Shown: positions 1-5,614 of the stretch, piece by piece
Layout: every line of letters begins with the position of its first letter
Numbering within the stretch: the stretch's first letter is position 1
NCBI GenBank assembly: GCA_035633075.1
Contig: DASQFQ010000062.1
Location: forward strand, 1 to 29,834
Source: DASQFQ01 sp035633075
GTDB taxonomy: Bacteria > Actinomycetota > Thermoleophilia > Solirubrobacterales > Solirubrobacteraceae
Direction of reading: 5' to 3'
Length of the DNA: 29,834 nucleotides
The notes under the pieces: generated by a model
Told to the model about the DNA's origin: nothing
Database searches by the model: none
The model's input: only the letters and a program-made list of their open reading frames with translations
Made by a program: the position numbers and the translations under genes

Positions 1-111
1 GCGCAGCGTCAGGTAGGCCAGGAAGGCCAGCAGCCCGAGCGCGAGCGCACCCCAGTGCACCGAGGCGAGGTTGCCGAAGAAGTCTCCGACGGCGTCGAAG
101 AATGACGACAC
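1..111 (-). CDS. N-terminus of an integral membrane protein, probably lysyl-PG synthase/flippase-like (partial)
   Basis: The first 37 codons of a minus-strand gene that runs off the left edge. A GTG at 109-111 opens a frame with strong third-position GC. It reads as a short amphipathic start rich in Phe (SSFFDAVGDFFGNLA) followed by a hydrophobic stretch (ALALGLLAFLAYLTLR) that looks like a first transmembrane helix. I associate this kind of start with actinobacterial multi-pass proteins of the UPF0104 / lysylphosphatidylglycerol synthase transmembrane family, but that rests on recall of family starts and only 37 residues are visible. The membrane location is well supported; the family is a guess. 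It points away from the broken stretch that follows it. Confidence 0.5.
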   Translation of the reverse strand, partial: MSSFFDAVGDFFGNLASVHWGALALGLLAFLAYLTLR

Positions 112-127
112 TGGGTGAGGGTACGGG

Positions 128-228
128 TCAGCGCGACTGGCTCGAGGGGCGGATCAGGACCTCGTTGACCGCGATGCGCGGCGGCCGGCTGACGGCGTAC
201 AGGATCCCGTCGGCGATGTCCGCAGGGC
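128..228 (-). pseudogene. C-terminal scrap of a short-chain dehydrogenase/reductase
   Basis: The last ~32 codons before the stop at 128-130 read as the end of a classical SDR oxidoreductase: a PADIADGILYAVSRPPRIAV segment, then NEVLIRP and a short tail. The pattern (DIAD, then Y/F-A-V-x-R-P-P, then VNEvLIRPt) is the usual C-terminal signature of YdfG-like SDRs. Upstream of about position 228 the frame stays open but stops looking like an SDR: no Rossmann GxxxGxG and no YxxxK, which should lie some 90-200 residues earlier. About 85% of the gene is therefore missing. Most likely a deletion or recombination remnant; a frameshift alone would not remove the whole N-terminus, since nothing SDR-like appears in other frames nearby. 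Confidence 0.55.
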
Positions 229-340
229 GCGATCGAGCTCTCCCCTGACGGCGACGCCGGGCGCTCCGCCAAGCGCCGCCTCGAGGACTTCGAGGGCCGG
301 CTCCTGCACCGGTCTCAGAAGGTGCTGCCGCGCGTGCGCG
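220..340 (+). other. coding-like scrap, family unknown
   Basis: On the plus strand the frame from about 220 reads PQGAIELSPDGDAGR and on through SAKRRLEDFEGRLLHRSQKVLPRV. Nearly every codon ends in G or C and the amino-acid mix is that of a soluble protein, so this looks like a piece of a real gene. It begins just where the SDR similarity on the other strand ends, has no convincing start, and its downstream end is lost in the small hydrophobic gene on the opposite strand. I do not recognise the family. It may be a remnant brought next to the SDR scrap by a rearrangement. Confidence 0.3.
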
Positions 341-458
341 ACCCGGCGAGGAAGGCCAGCAGCGCCAGGATCCCGAGGGCGAACAGGATGGGATGGACGA
401 TGGCGCCACCGGCGATCGCGATGACGAGCAGGACGATTCCGATGATCAACCACAGCAT
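315..458 (-). CDS. small hydrophobic membrane protein (47 aa)
   Basis: A 47-residue protein that is nearly all membrane. It starts MLWLIIGIVLLVIAIAGGAI, then a second hydrophobic run (HPILFALGILALLAFLAG) and a short polar tail SRTRGSTF. The two stretches suggest a two-helix hairpin with Gly-Gly at the turn. An AGGGGAGA ribosome-binding site sits a few bases before the ATG, which fixes the start. It resembles the tiny hydrophobic proteins (lmo0937/DUF5670-like and similar) often found in stress-related neighbourhoods, but the function is unknown and the family link is loose. Confidence 0.7.
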   Translation of the reverse strand: MLWLIIGIVLLVIAIAGGAIVHPILFALGILALLAFLAGSRTRGSTF

Positions 459-579
459 GGATCTCCCCTTCCGTCGTTGGACCGGGCACCGTACGCACGG
501 CCGCGCGCCGCCTCCGCGACGGGCGTCTGCGCTCCGACGTCGGTGCTCCGACATGCGCTCGGCGGGGTAGGAGCGCCGT

Positions 580-1308
580 GTGGCGGAGATCATCTCGATC
601 GTGGAGGCCGACCCCGACCTCGGCGAGCAGCTCGACGAGGTCCAGCTCGAGCGCGCGCGCCGGGAGGCGGTGGCCCGAGTCCACCGACTGTCCCCCGGGG
701 TGTGGGACGCGGGGGCCTCGCTCGAGCAGGATTCCCACCACCGTGGGTTCCTGCTGGTCGACGGCCTGCTGAGCCGCGCCGTCGACGTCATGGGCCGCAG
801 CTGCGTCGAGCTGCTCGGGCACGGCGACGTGATGCGACCGTGGTCGTGGGACTCCGAGGGCTCCCACGTCCGGGCCGAGGTGGGCTGGACGGTGCTCGAG
901 CCCACGCGCCTCGCCGTGCTCGACCACGGCCTCGTCGCCCGCATGGTGCCCTGGCCGGCGCTCGGCGTCGAGCTGTTCAACCGCGGCACCCGGCGCGCCC
1001 ACGCGCTCGCCGTCGCCCTGGCGATCTCCCACCACCAGCGCGTCGACGACCGCCTGCTGCTCACGCTCTGGCACCTGGCGGAGCGCTGGGGGCGCGTGCA
1101 CACCGACGGGATCGTCGTGCCGCTGCCGCTCGGCCACCAGCGCCTTGCCGACCTCGTCGGCGCCCACCGTCCGACCGTCACGACCGCGCTGGGCGAGCTT
1201 GTCCGCGCCGGAGCGCTCAGCCGGCGCGACAGCGGCGACTGGGTGCTCCACGGCCAACCGCCGGAGCAGCTGCGCCACCACAAGCTCGCGACCGCGGCGC
1301 TGAGCTGA
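580..1308 (+). CDS. Crp/Fnr-family transcriptional regulator
   Basis: A 242-residue protein with the Crp/Fnr layout. Residues about 25-145 form a cyclic-nucleotide-binding-like beta roll (GFLLVDGLLSRAVDVMGR, then ELLGHGDVMRPW). A long dimerisation helix follows (ALAVALAISHHQRVDDRLLL), and a winged helix-turn-helix occupies about residues 180-235, with QRLADLVGAHRPTVTTAL as the recognition segment. The phosphate-binding RxS signature of true cAMP receptors is not evident and there is no N-terminal Cys cluster of an Fnr-type Fe-S sensor, so the signal is unknown. The start is GTG at 580 with a TAGGAG element just upstream; a GTG two bases earlier is in another frame. It ends 12 bp from the convergent cupin. 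Confidence 0.85.
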   Translation: MAEIISIVEADPDLGEQLDEVQLERARREAVARVHRLSPGVWDAGASLEQDSHHRGFLLVDGLLSRAVDVMGRSCVELLGHGDVMRPWSWDSEGSHVRAEVGWTVLEPTRLAVLDHGLVARMVPWPALGVELFNRGTRRAHALAVALAISHHQRVDDRLLLTLWHLAERWGRVHTDGIVVPLPLGHQRLADLVGAHRPTVTTALGELVRAGALSRRDSGDWVLHGQPPEQLRHHKLATAALS

Positions 1309-1320
1309 TTGCGCCAGAGG

Positions 1321-1803
1321 TCATGCGGGCGGCCAGCGCAGCCGGATTGGGGTGAACTCGCCCGGCCAGTCCGCGTAGGCCTCCGCGGGCACGGACGTGG
1401 GCTGCAAGACCGAGGCGCCGTAGCGCGCCGCCAGCTCGTTGACGGGATAGTGCAGCGTCTTGTCGGGGCGGCGCACGCCCACCATGAGAATGGCGCAGGG
1501 CCCGTTGCCGGCGCCGACGAAGATGTGGTCCGTGCCGGCCGGACAGTGGACGAAGTCCCACGCCCGCAGCCGCCGCTCCTCGCCGTCGAGGATCGCGATG
1601 CATTCCCCCGCGAGCACGAGGAAGTCCTCCTGCACGCTCTCGGAGTGGTACTTGCCGTTGGGCTGGCCGGGCTCGAGCATGCGGACGTTGATGCCCAGCT
1701 CGGGGAAGCGCGCCTCGGGGCTCTCGAAGGTCACCGCAGCCCCTCCGCGCTCGTGGTCGAACGCGGGCGCGTCGGCGACGTTGACCACGAACCACTCCGG
1801 CAC
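1321..1803 (-). CDS. cupin-domain protein
   Basis: A single-domain cupin of 160 residues starting at GTG 1803. Cupin motif 1 is GKYHSESVQEDFLVLAGE, in which the usual HxH is HxE; motif 2 is CPAGTDHIFVGAG with the expected P-x-G-x-x-H spacing, so a metal site is plausible but one ligand is changed. The C-terminus carries a further ~45 residues (RRPDKTLHYPVNELAARYGA and on) beyond the barrel. A TAGGAT box at 1816-1811 lies 7 nt before the GTG, so the transcript is probably leaderless. It is divergent from a second cupin, 39 bp away. Substrate unknown. Confidence 0.85.
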   Translation of the reverse strand: MPEWFVVNVADAPAFDHERGGAAVTFESPEARFPELGINVRMLEPGQPNGKYHSESVQEDFLVLAGECIAILDGEERRLRAWDFVHCPAGTDHIFVGAGNGPCAILMVGVRRPDKTLHYPVNELAARYGASVLQPTSVPAEAYADWPGEFTPIRLRWPPA

Positions 1804-1842
1804 GGCCGCGATCCTACCCGCGATCGGCGATACTGCCGCGCC
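1804..1842. promoter_or_regulatory. divergent promoter region between two cupin genes
   Basis: The 39-bp gap holds one -10-like box for each side: TAGGAT on the minus strand (1816-1811), 7 nt before the GTG, and GATACT on the plus strand (1829-1834), 8 nt before the ATG. Both positions fit leaderless transcripts. No -35 sequence is recognisable. Inferred from sequence pattern only. Confidence 0.45.
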
Positions 1843-2235
1843 ATGGCCGCCTACACGCTCGTGAACCTCAAGGAGGTCGAGGACCTCGCCCCGAAGTTCG
1901 GCTTCTCGCCGAACCTCGAGTCGCGCTTCGCGCGTGTCCCGCTCGAGCTCGAGAACTCGGGCGTCAGCTACTTCCGGGTCGCGCCGGACTACCGCATCCC
2001 GTTCGGGCACAGCCACTCCGAGCAGGAGGAGGTCTACATCGTCCTCAGCGGCAGTGCGCGGGTGAAGCTCGACGACGAGGTCGTCGAGCTGCGGGCGTGG
2101 GACGCGGTCCGCATCCCGGTCGAGACGATGCGGGGTCTCGAGGCAGGGCCCGACGGCGCCGAGGTCCTCGCCTTCGGCGCCCCCGGCACGAACAACCGCG
2201 ACATCGAGATGACGCAGGGCTGGTGGGCGGACTGA
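1843..2235 (+). CDS. cupin-domain protein
   Basis: A 130-residue single cupin. Motif 1 is strong (FGHSHSEQEEVYIVLSG, HxH then E), giving three metal ligands. Motif 2 reads IPVETMRGLEAGPDGAEVL, where the last His ligand is replaced by Arg, so metal binding may be incomplete. The C-terminus (NNRDIEMTQGWWAD) is distinctive. The product is 30 residues shorter than the divergent cupin and not an obvious recent duplicate of it. The function is not predictable beyond small-molecule binding or a dioxygenase/isomerase-type fold. It converges with bcp, leaving 7 bp. Confidence 0.85.
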   Translation: MAAYTLVNLKEVEDLAPKFGFSPNLESRFARVPLELENSGVSYFRVAPDYRIPFGHSHSEQEEVYIVLSGSARVKLDDEVVELRAWDAVRIPVETMRGLEAGPDGAEVLAFGAPGTNNRDIEMTQGWWAD

Positions 2236-2242
2236 GGAGGGG

Positions 2243-2716
2243 CTACCCGGTGGCCGCGAGCACGTCCAGCGCGGCGAGCACCTCGTCGTCGTGCGTCTTG
2301 GGCGACACCTTCGGGATGACGTGGGCCACCGTCCCGGCGCCGTCGATGACGAAGGTCGAGCGCAGCGCGCCCCAGTAGGTTCTGCCGTACCTGGACTTCT
2401 CCGCCCACACGCCGTAGGCCTCGCAGACGGCGTGGTCCTCGTCGGCGAGCAGGGTGAAGTTCAAGCCCTGTTTGTCGTGGAATCGCTTGACGCTCCTGAC
2501 GGGATCGGGGGAGACGCCCAGGACCACGGCGCCGGCGGCGTCGTAGTCCGACCGGCGCTCGCGCACGCCGCACGCCTGGGTCGTGCAGCCCGGGGTGTCG
2601 GCCTTGGGGTAGAAGTACAGGACGACGGTCTTGCCGGCGAAGTCCCCGAGGGAGACGGGGCTGCCGTCCTGGTCGGGCAGGGTGAAGTCGGGGGCGGTGG
2701 CGCCCTGGTCGATCAT
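2243..2716 (-). CDS. bcp: thioredoxin-dependent peroxiredoxin, Bcp/PrxQ type
   Basis: A 157-residue peroxiredoxin that reduces hydrogen peroxide and organic hydroperoxides using thioredoxin. It begins with the family signature (APDFTLPDQDGSPVSLGDF) and carries the active-site loop YPKADTPGCTTQACGVRE: the peroxidatic Cys lies in PGCT, and a second Cys five residues on is placed as the resolving Cys of E. coli Bcp. The conserved Arg is in VRSVKRFHDKQGL. Length is normal. The ATG at 2716 has an AGGAGG ribosome-binding site. The neighbouring upstream gene on the same strand is the Fpg glycosylase, 14 bp away, so the two form a small oxidative-damage operon. Confidence 0.93.
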   Translation of the reverse strand: MIDQGATAPDFTLPDQDGSPVSLGDFAGKTVVLYFYPKADTPGCTTQACGVRERRSDYDAAGAVVLGVSPDPVRSVKRFHDKQGLNFTLLADEDHAVCEAYGVWAEKSRYGRTYWGALRSTFVIDGAGTVAHVIPKVSPKTHDDEVLAALDVLAATG

Positions 2717-2730
2717 CGGTCCTCCTGGCG

Positions 2731-3585
2731 TCACTTGAGCAGTCGCGACAGCCGCCGGTCCTTGAGGACGCGGCCCTCCGTCTGGCAGTAGGGGCAGTAG
2801 CTCATCACGTAGTCCTCGTAGAAGACGGCCTCGAGGACAGTCTCGCAGCGCGGGCACGGCTCCCCCTGGTGGGCGTGCACGCGCGTGGGTTTGGGGAACT
2901 TCTCCGGCAGTGCGGGGCCGACCGTCTGCTCGTAGTGCTCGATCACGCGCTCGAGCTCGCCGACCGCGGCCTCGCGCAGCGCCGCCGCCTCGTCGCCGGA
3001 GAGGTCGTCACCGCGCTTGAACGGCGAGAGCCTCGCCGCGTGAAGGATCTCGTCGACCCACGTGCGGCCGATGCCGGCGATCACGCTCTGGTCGCGCAGC
3101 AGTGAGTGCAGGGGCCGCGGCGCGTCGAGCGCGGCGCCCAGCGGGGGCGGGTCGGGCCAGGCCTCGGGGCCGAGGCCGCGCAGCGTCTCGTCGGCCTCGA
3201 GCGCCTCGGGGGTCAGCAGCTTGACCCATGCCCGCTGGCGCGTCCCGAACTCGCGCAGGCGCAACTCGCGGCCGGGGCGATCGGGCGCGGGCATCCGCAG
3301 CAGGACGCGCGCCGTGCGGTCCCGCGCCGACGCGCGCTTGTCGAACACCTGCAGTCGCCCGGCGCTCATCAGGTGCGTGAGCAGCGTCAGGCCGCCGGCG
3401 TCGATCATCAGGAGCTTGCCGCGCCGCCGCACCCCCTCCACGGTCATGCCATGGAGGACTTGCAGCGGCGGATCGAAGGTCTTCAGCGCATTGATGCCCG
3501 GGGCGGCCGCGGACTCGATGCTCTCGCCGGCCAGCTGCGCGTCGAGCCGGCGGGCGGCGATCTCCATCTCCGGCAGCTCAGGCAC
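2731..3585 (-). CDS. Fpg/MutM-family DNA glycosylase
   Basis: A 284-residue Fpg/Nei-family base-excision enzyme that removes oxidised bases and cuts the abasic site by beta/delta elimination. After the GTG-encoded Met come Pro-Glu-Leu-Pro-Glu-Met, with the catalytic N-terminal Pro and adjacent Glu. The essential Lys is in VRRRGKLLMI, and a helix-two-turn-helix contains IAGIGRTWVDEIL. The C-terminus has a C-x2-C-x16-C-x2-C zinc finger (CPRC ... CPYCQ). The finger's usual Arg in the GRxTxxCP turn, which grips the lesion phosphate, is not there (DYVMSYCPYC). That places it with the actinobacterial Fpg-like paralogue group rather than canonical MutM, so I leave the symbol blank. Start GTG 3585 is fixed by the required Pro2. 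A TACCGT box lies 6 nt upstream. Confidence 0.92.
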   Translation of the reverse strand: MPELPEMEIAARRLDAQLAGESIESAAAPGINALKTFDPPLQVLHGMTVEGVRRRGKLLMIDAGGLTLLTHLMSAGRLQVFDKRASARDRTARVLLRMPAPDRPGRELRLREFGTRQRAWVKLLTPEALEADETLRGLGPEAWPDPPPLGAALDAPRPLHSLLRDQSVIAGIGRTWVDEILHAARLSPFKRGDDLSGDEAAALREAAVGELERVIEHYEQTVGPALPEKFPKPTRVHAHQGEPCPRCETVLEAVFYEDYVMSYCPYCQTEGRVLKDRRLSRLLK

Positions 3586-3591
3586 GCGTTC

Positions 3592-3601
3592 ACGGTACCG
3601 T
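3592..3601. promoter_or_regulatory. palindromic bidirectional -10 element (fpg-like / M20 peptidase)
   Basis: The 10-bp palindrome ACGGTACCGT sits in the 25-bp gap between divergent start codons. On each strand it offers the hexamer TACCGT (TAnnnT type): 6 nt before the fpg-like GTG and 9 nt before the peptidase ATG. Both spacings would put the transcription start at or next to the start codon. Overlapping -10 boxes mean polymerase cannot occupy both at once. Inferred from pattern. Confidence 0.5.
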
Positions 3602-3610
3602 CCGCGCCGC

Positions 3611-4747
3611 ATGGACCATTGGGTGGCCGAGGAGGCGAGCGCGATCGCGCGGCGGGCCGAGCGCGAGCTCGATGCGCTGGTCTCGGTCTCCTCGCCCTCG
3701 GGCGACCGCCACGGCGCCGATGAGTGCGCGTCGGTGTGCGCCGCTCTGCTGCCCGGCGAGGCGCTGGTGGAGCGGATCCGGTGCTCGTCGCCAGGCCACG
3801 CGCCGGACCTCCTCGCCCGCCTCGAGGGGACCGGCGAGCGCCGTGTGCTGCTGCTGGGCCACCTCGACACCGTCGTGGCCCACGCCGACCACCGGCCGCT
3901 CGCGCGCGAGGAGGACCGGCTGGTCGGGTCCGGCTCCGTGGACATGAAGGGCGGCGTGGTGCTGGCGCTCGGCGCGCTGCGCGCGCTCGCGGTTCGCACG
4001 GAGGACTACGCGGAGGTGGCGCTCCTGCTCGTGTGCGACGAGGAATGGCGGACCGCCCCCTTCATCCACGTCGAGCGCTTCGCGAGCTTCGACGCCTGCC
4101 TGTGCTTCGAGGGCGGGGCGCGCGCTCCGGACGGGGCCGAGGGGGTCGTCGTGCGCCGCAAGGCGGCGGGCACGATCCGGATCACCGCCCACGGGCGCTC
4201 GGCCCACTCCGGGTCGGCCCCCGACCGCGGGCGCAACGCCCTGCTCGCGGTGGCGGCCGCCGCCCAGGCGGTCGCCGGCTGCCACGAGCCCGCCGGACCT
4301 CAGCGGCTGACTGCCGTGCCGACCGTGATGCGGTCGGGCGAGAGCTTCAACGTCGTCCCCGGCCACGGGGAGCTCACGTGCGACCTGCGCGCCGACGACG
4401 TGGGCGCGTTCGACCGGGTGCTCGCGGCGGTGCCCGCCGAGGTCGGCGGCGCCACCCTGGAGACAGAGACCGTGCGCCTGTGGCCGGGGATGGACTGCCG
4501 CGAGTCGACGCGGCCGCTGCTGAAGCGCGCCTCGGCCGTGCTCGGCGAGCCGGTGATCGGGATGCCGCGCGGAGGAGCCAGCGACGCCAGCCACTTCGCC
4601 GCGACCGTCCCGGTCACCGTCGACGGCCTCGGGCCCCGCGGCGGCGCGGCCCACAACCCCGAGGAGTACGTCGTCGCCGAGTCGCTGGGATCGCGCGCGG
4701 CGGTGGCGCTCGCCGTGGTCGACGCGGCGCTGCGCCTCAGCCGCTGA
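3611..4747 (+). CDS. M20-family metallopeptidase/deacylase
   Basis: A 378-residue co-catalytic zinc hydrolase of the M20 family (ArgE/DapE/CPG2 group). The metal site is complete: H84-x-D86 in GHLDTV, bridging D111 in SVDMKGG, the catalytic pair E144-E145 in CDEEW, E167 in CFEGG, and a C-terminal His in GGAAHNPEEYV. The dimerisation domain (about 180-290) begins with the typical KAAGTIRITAHGRSAHSG. CPG2-like members cleave a C-terminal Glu or other acyl-amino-acid bond, but the exact substrate cannot be read from sequence. The ATG at 3611 is 9 nt after the shared -10 box. Its last 11 bp overlap the convergent sixA gene. Confidence 0.9.
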   Translation: MDHWVAEEASAIARRAERELDALVSVSSPSGDRHGADECASVCAALLPGEALVERIRCSSPGHAPDLLARLEGTGERRVLLLGHLDTVVAHADHRPLAREEDRLVGSGSVDMKGGVVLALGALRALAVRTEDYAEVALLLVCDEEWRTAPFIHVERFASFDACLCFEGGARAPDGAEGVVVRRKAAGTIRITAHGRSAHSGSAPDRGRNALLAVAAAAQAVAGCHEPAGPQRLTAVPTVMRSGESFNVVPGHGELTCDLRADDVGAFDRVLAAVPAEVGGATLETETVRLWPGMDCRESTRPLLKRASAVLGEPVIGMPRGGASDASHFAATVPVTVDGLGPRGGAAHNPEEYVVAESLGSRAAVALAVVDAALRLSR

Positions 4748-5213
4748 CGGCCAGCGCCTCGAGCTCGCGCGGGCGCAGCAGCACCAGCAGCTCGCCCTCG
4801 CCGCGCTGCACGCGCAGGCCCGCGACCCCGCCCTTCTTCATGTCGATCCGCCCGCCCGTGAGGTCGTGGACCAGCTGCGAGAAGGACGGTTCGTGCCCGA
4901 CGATCAGGACGCGCGCGTCGGCGTCGTGGCGGGTCAGCAGATCGAGCGCGTCGTCGCGATCGAAGCCGTCCCCGAGCACGTCCTCCACCTCTGGCTCGAT
5001 GCCGAGCGACTCGCAGGCGAGCCCCGCGGTCGCGGCCGAGCGGACCTTGGGGCTCGTGTAACACGCCGCGAACTCGAGCCTGAGGCGCGCGAGCGCCGCC
5101 CCGGCGACTGCCGACTGACGCTCGCCGCGTGCCGTCAGCTCGCGATCGGGGTCCGGTTTGGAGTCGTGCGGCACGGCCTCGCCGTGCCGGAGCAACCAGA
5201 GCTGCTGAGCCAC
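4737..5213 (-). CDS. sixA: phosphohistidine phosphatase, SixA type
   Basis: A 158-residue histidine phosphatase of the short SixA subfamily. The catalytic core is LWLLRHGEA (RHG, phospho-accepting His), and the second catalytic His is in VLIVGHEPSF. Helical and linker segments (TARGERQSAVAGAALARL, YTSPKVRSAATAGLAC) match SixA, and the LVHDLTGGRIDMKKGGVAGL segment is characteristic. Family members remove phosphate from His in phosphotransfer proteins; the partner here is unknown. The start is GTG 5213, with a TACGCT box (5226-5221) 7 nt upstream. The stop lies inside the end of the M20 gene. Confidence 0.88.
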   Translation of the reverse strand: MAQQLWLLRHGEAVPHDSKPDPDRELTARGERQSAVAGAALARLRLEFAACYTSPKVRSAATAGLACESLGIEPEVEDVLGDGFDRDDALDLLTRHDADARVLIVGHEPSFSQLVHDLTGGRIDMKKGGVAGLRVQRGEGELLVLLRPRELEALAVSG

Positions 5214-5272
5214 GGCGCTGAGCGTAACGGCCCCAGCAATTGTGAACGGACGTGGTTCATGCCGTGGTCCGC

Positions 5273-5296
5273 CGGGTTCGCCGGCCACCGAACCCG
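5273..5296. terminator. hairpin downstream of the glycoside hydrolase region
   Basis: A perfect 8-bp inverted repeat (CGGGTTCG / CGAACCCG) with an 8-nt loop lies between the last in-frame stop of the hydrolase region (5321) and the sixA promoter. It has no T tract on either strand. It is placed as a terminator of the minus-strand hydrolase transcript, but the sequence alone cannot prove termination. Confidence 0.35.
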
Positions 5297-5320
5297 ACGG
5301 GCTCGCGGCCGGGACCAGCC

Positions 5321-5614
5321 CTAGGAGGGTGCTACCAGGAAGCGCACGCGGCGCGTGTGCCGTCCGGCCTTGAGCTCGAGCTCGTGGCGACCGGGGGTGA
5401 TCCGGAGGCGGCTCGGCAGGCGCATCCGGCGCTTCCGCGGCGCGACGGTGAAGGCCACGGCACCGAAGCGGCGGTAGGCGCCGCGGCTCAGCGGCTTGCG
5501 GCGGAGGGCGGCGGCGCCCCGCCCCCGCCCGGTTCCGCGGTCGGGTTCGGTGTGGCCGTGGGTGGCGGGGGCGGGGGGCGGTGCCCGTGGCGTACGCCGA
5601 CCGCACGGCGGGCC
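5321..5614 (-). pseudogene. in-frame C-terminal extension of the glycoside hydrolase, cut off by TAG
   Basis: Right after the TAG at 5617-5615 the same reading frame stays open for 97 codons to a second TAG (5323-5321). The first ~35 residues are a Pro/Ala/Gly-rich linker (PRAPPPAPATHGH). The last ~60 look like a compact beta-sandwich end: RKPLSRGAYRRFGAVAFTVA, RITPGRHELELKAG, RRVRFLVAPS. Third positions are almost all G/C. There is no ATG/GTG start near its beginning and no ribosome-binding site, so it is unlikely to be a gene of its own. Best explained as the original end of the hydrolase separated by a nonsense mutation, a base-call error or a frameshift in the GC-rich linker. Confidence 0.5.

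Noticed and set aside
154..1283. Long open frames on the minus strand opposite the Crp-type regulator (up to 375 codons)
   Set aside because: They are antisense to a clear Crp/Fnr protein, have poor third-position GC and a repetitive amino-acid mix typical of shadow frames in GC-rich DNA.
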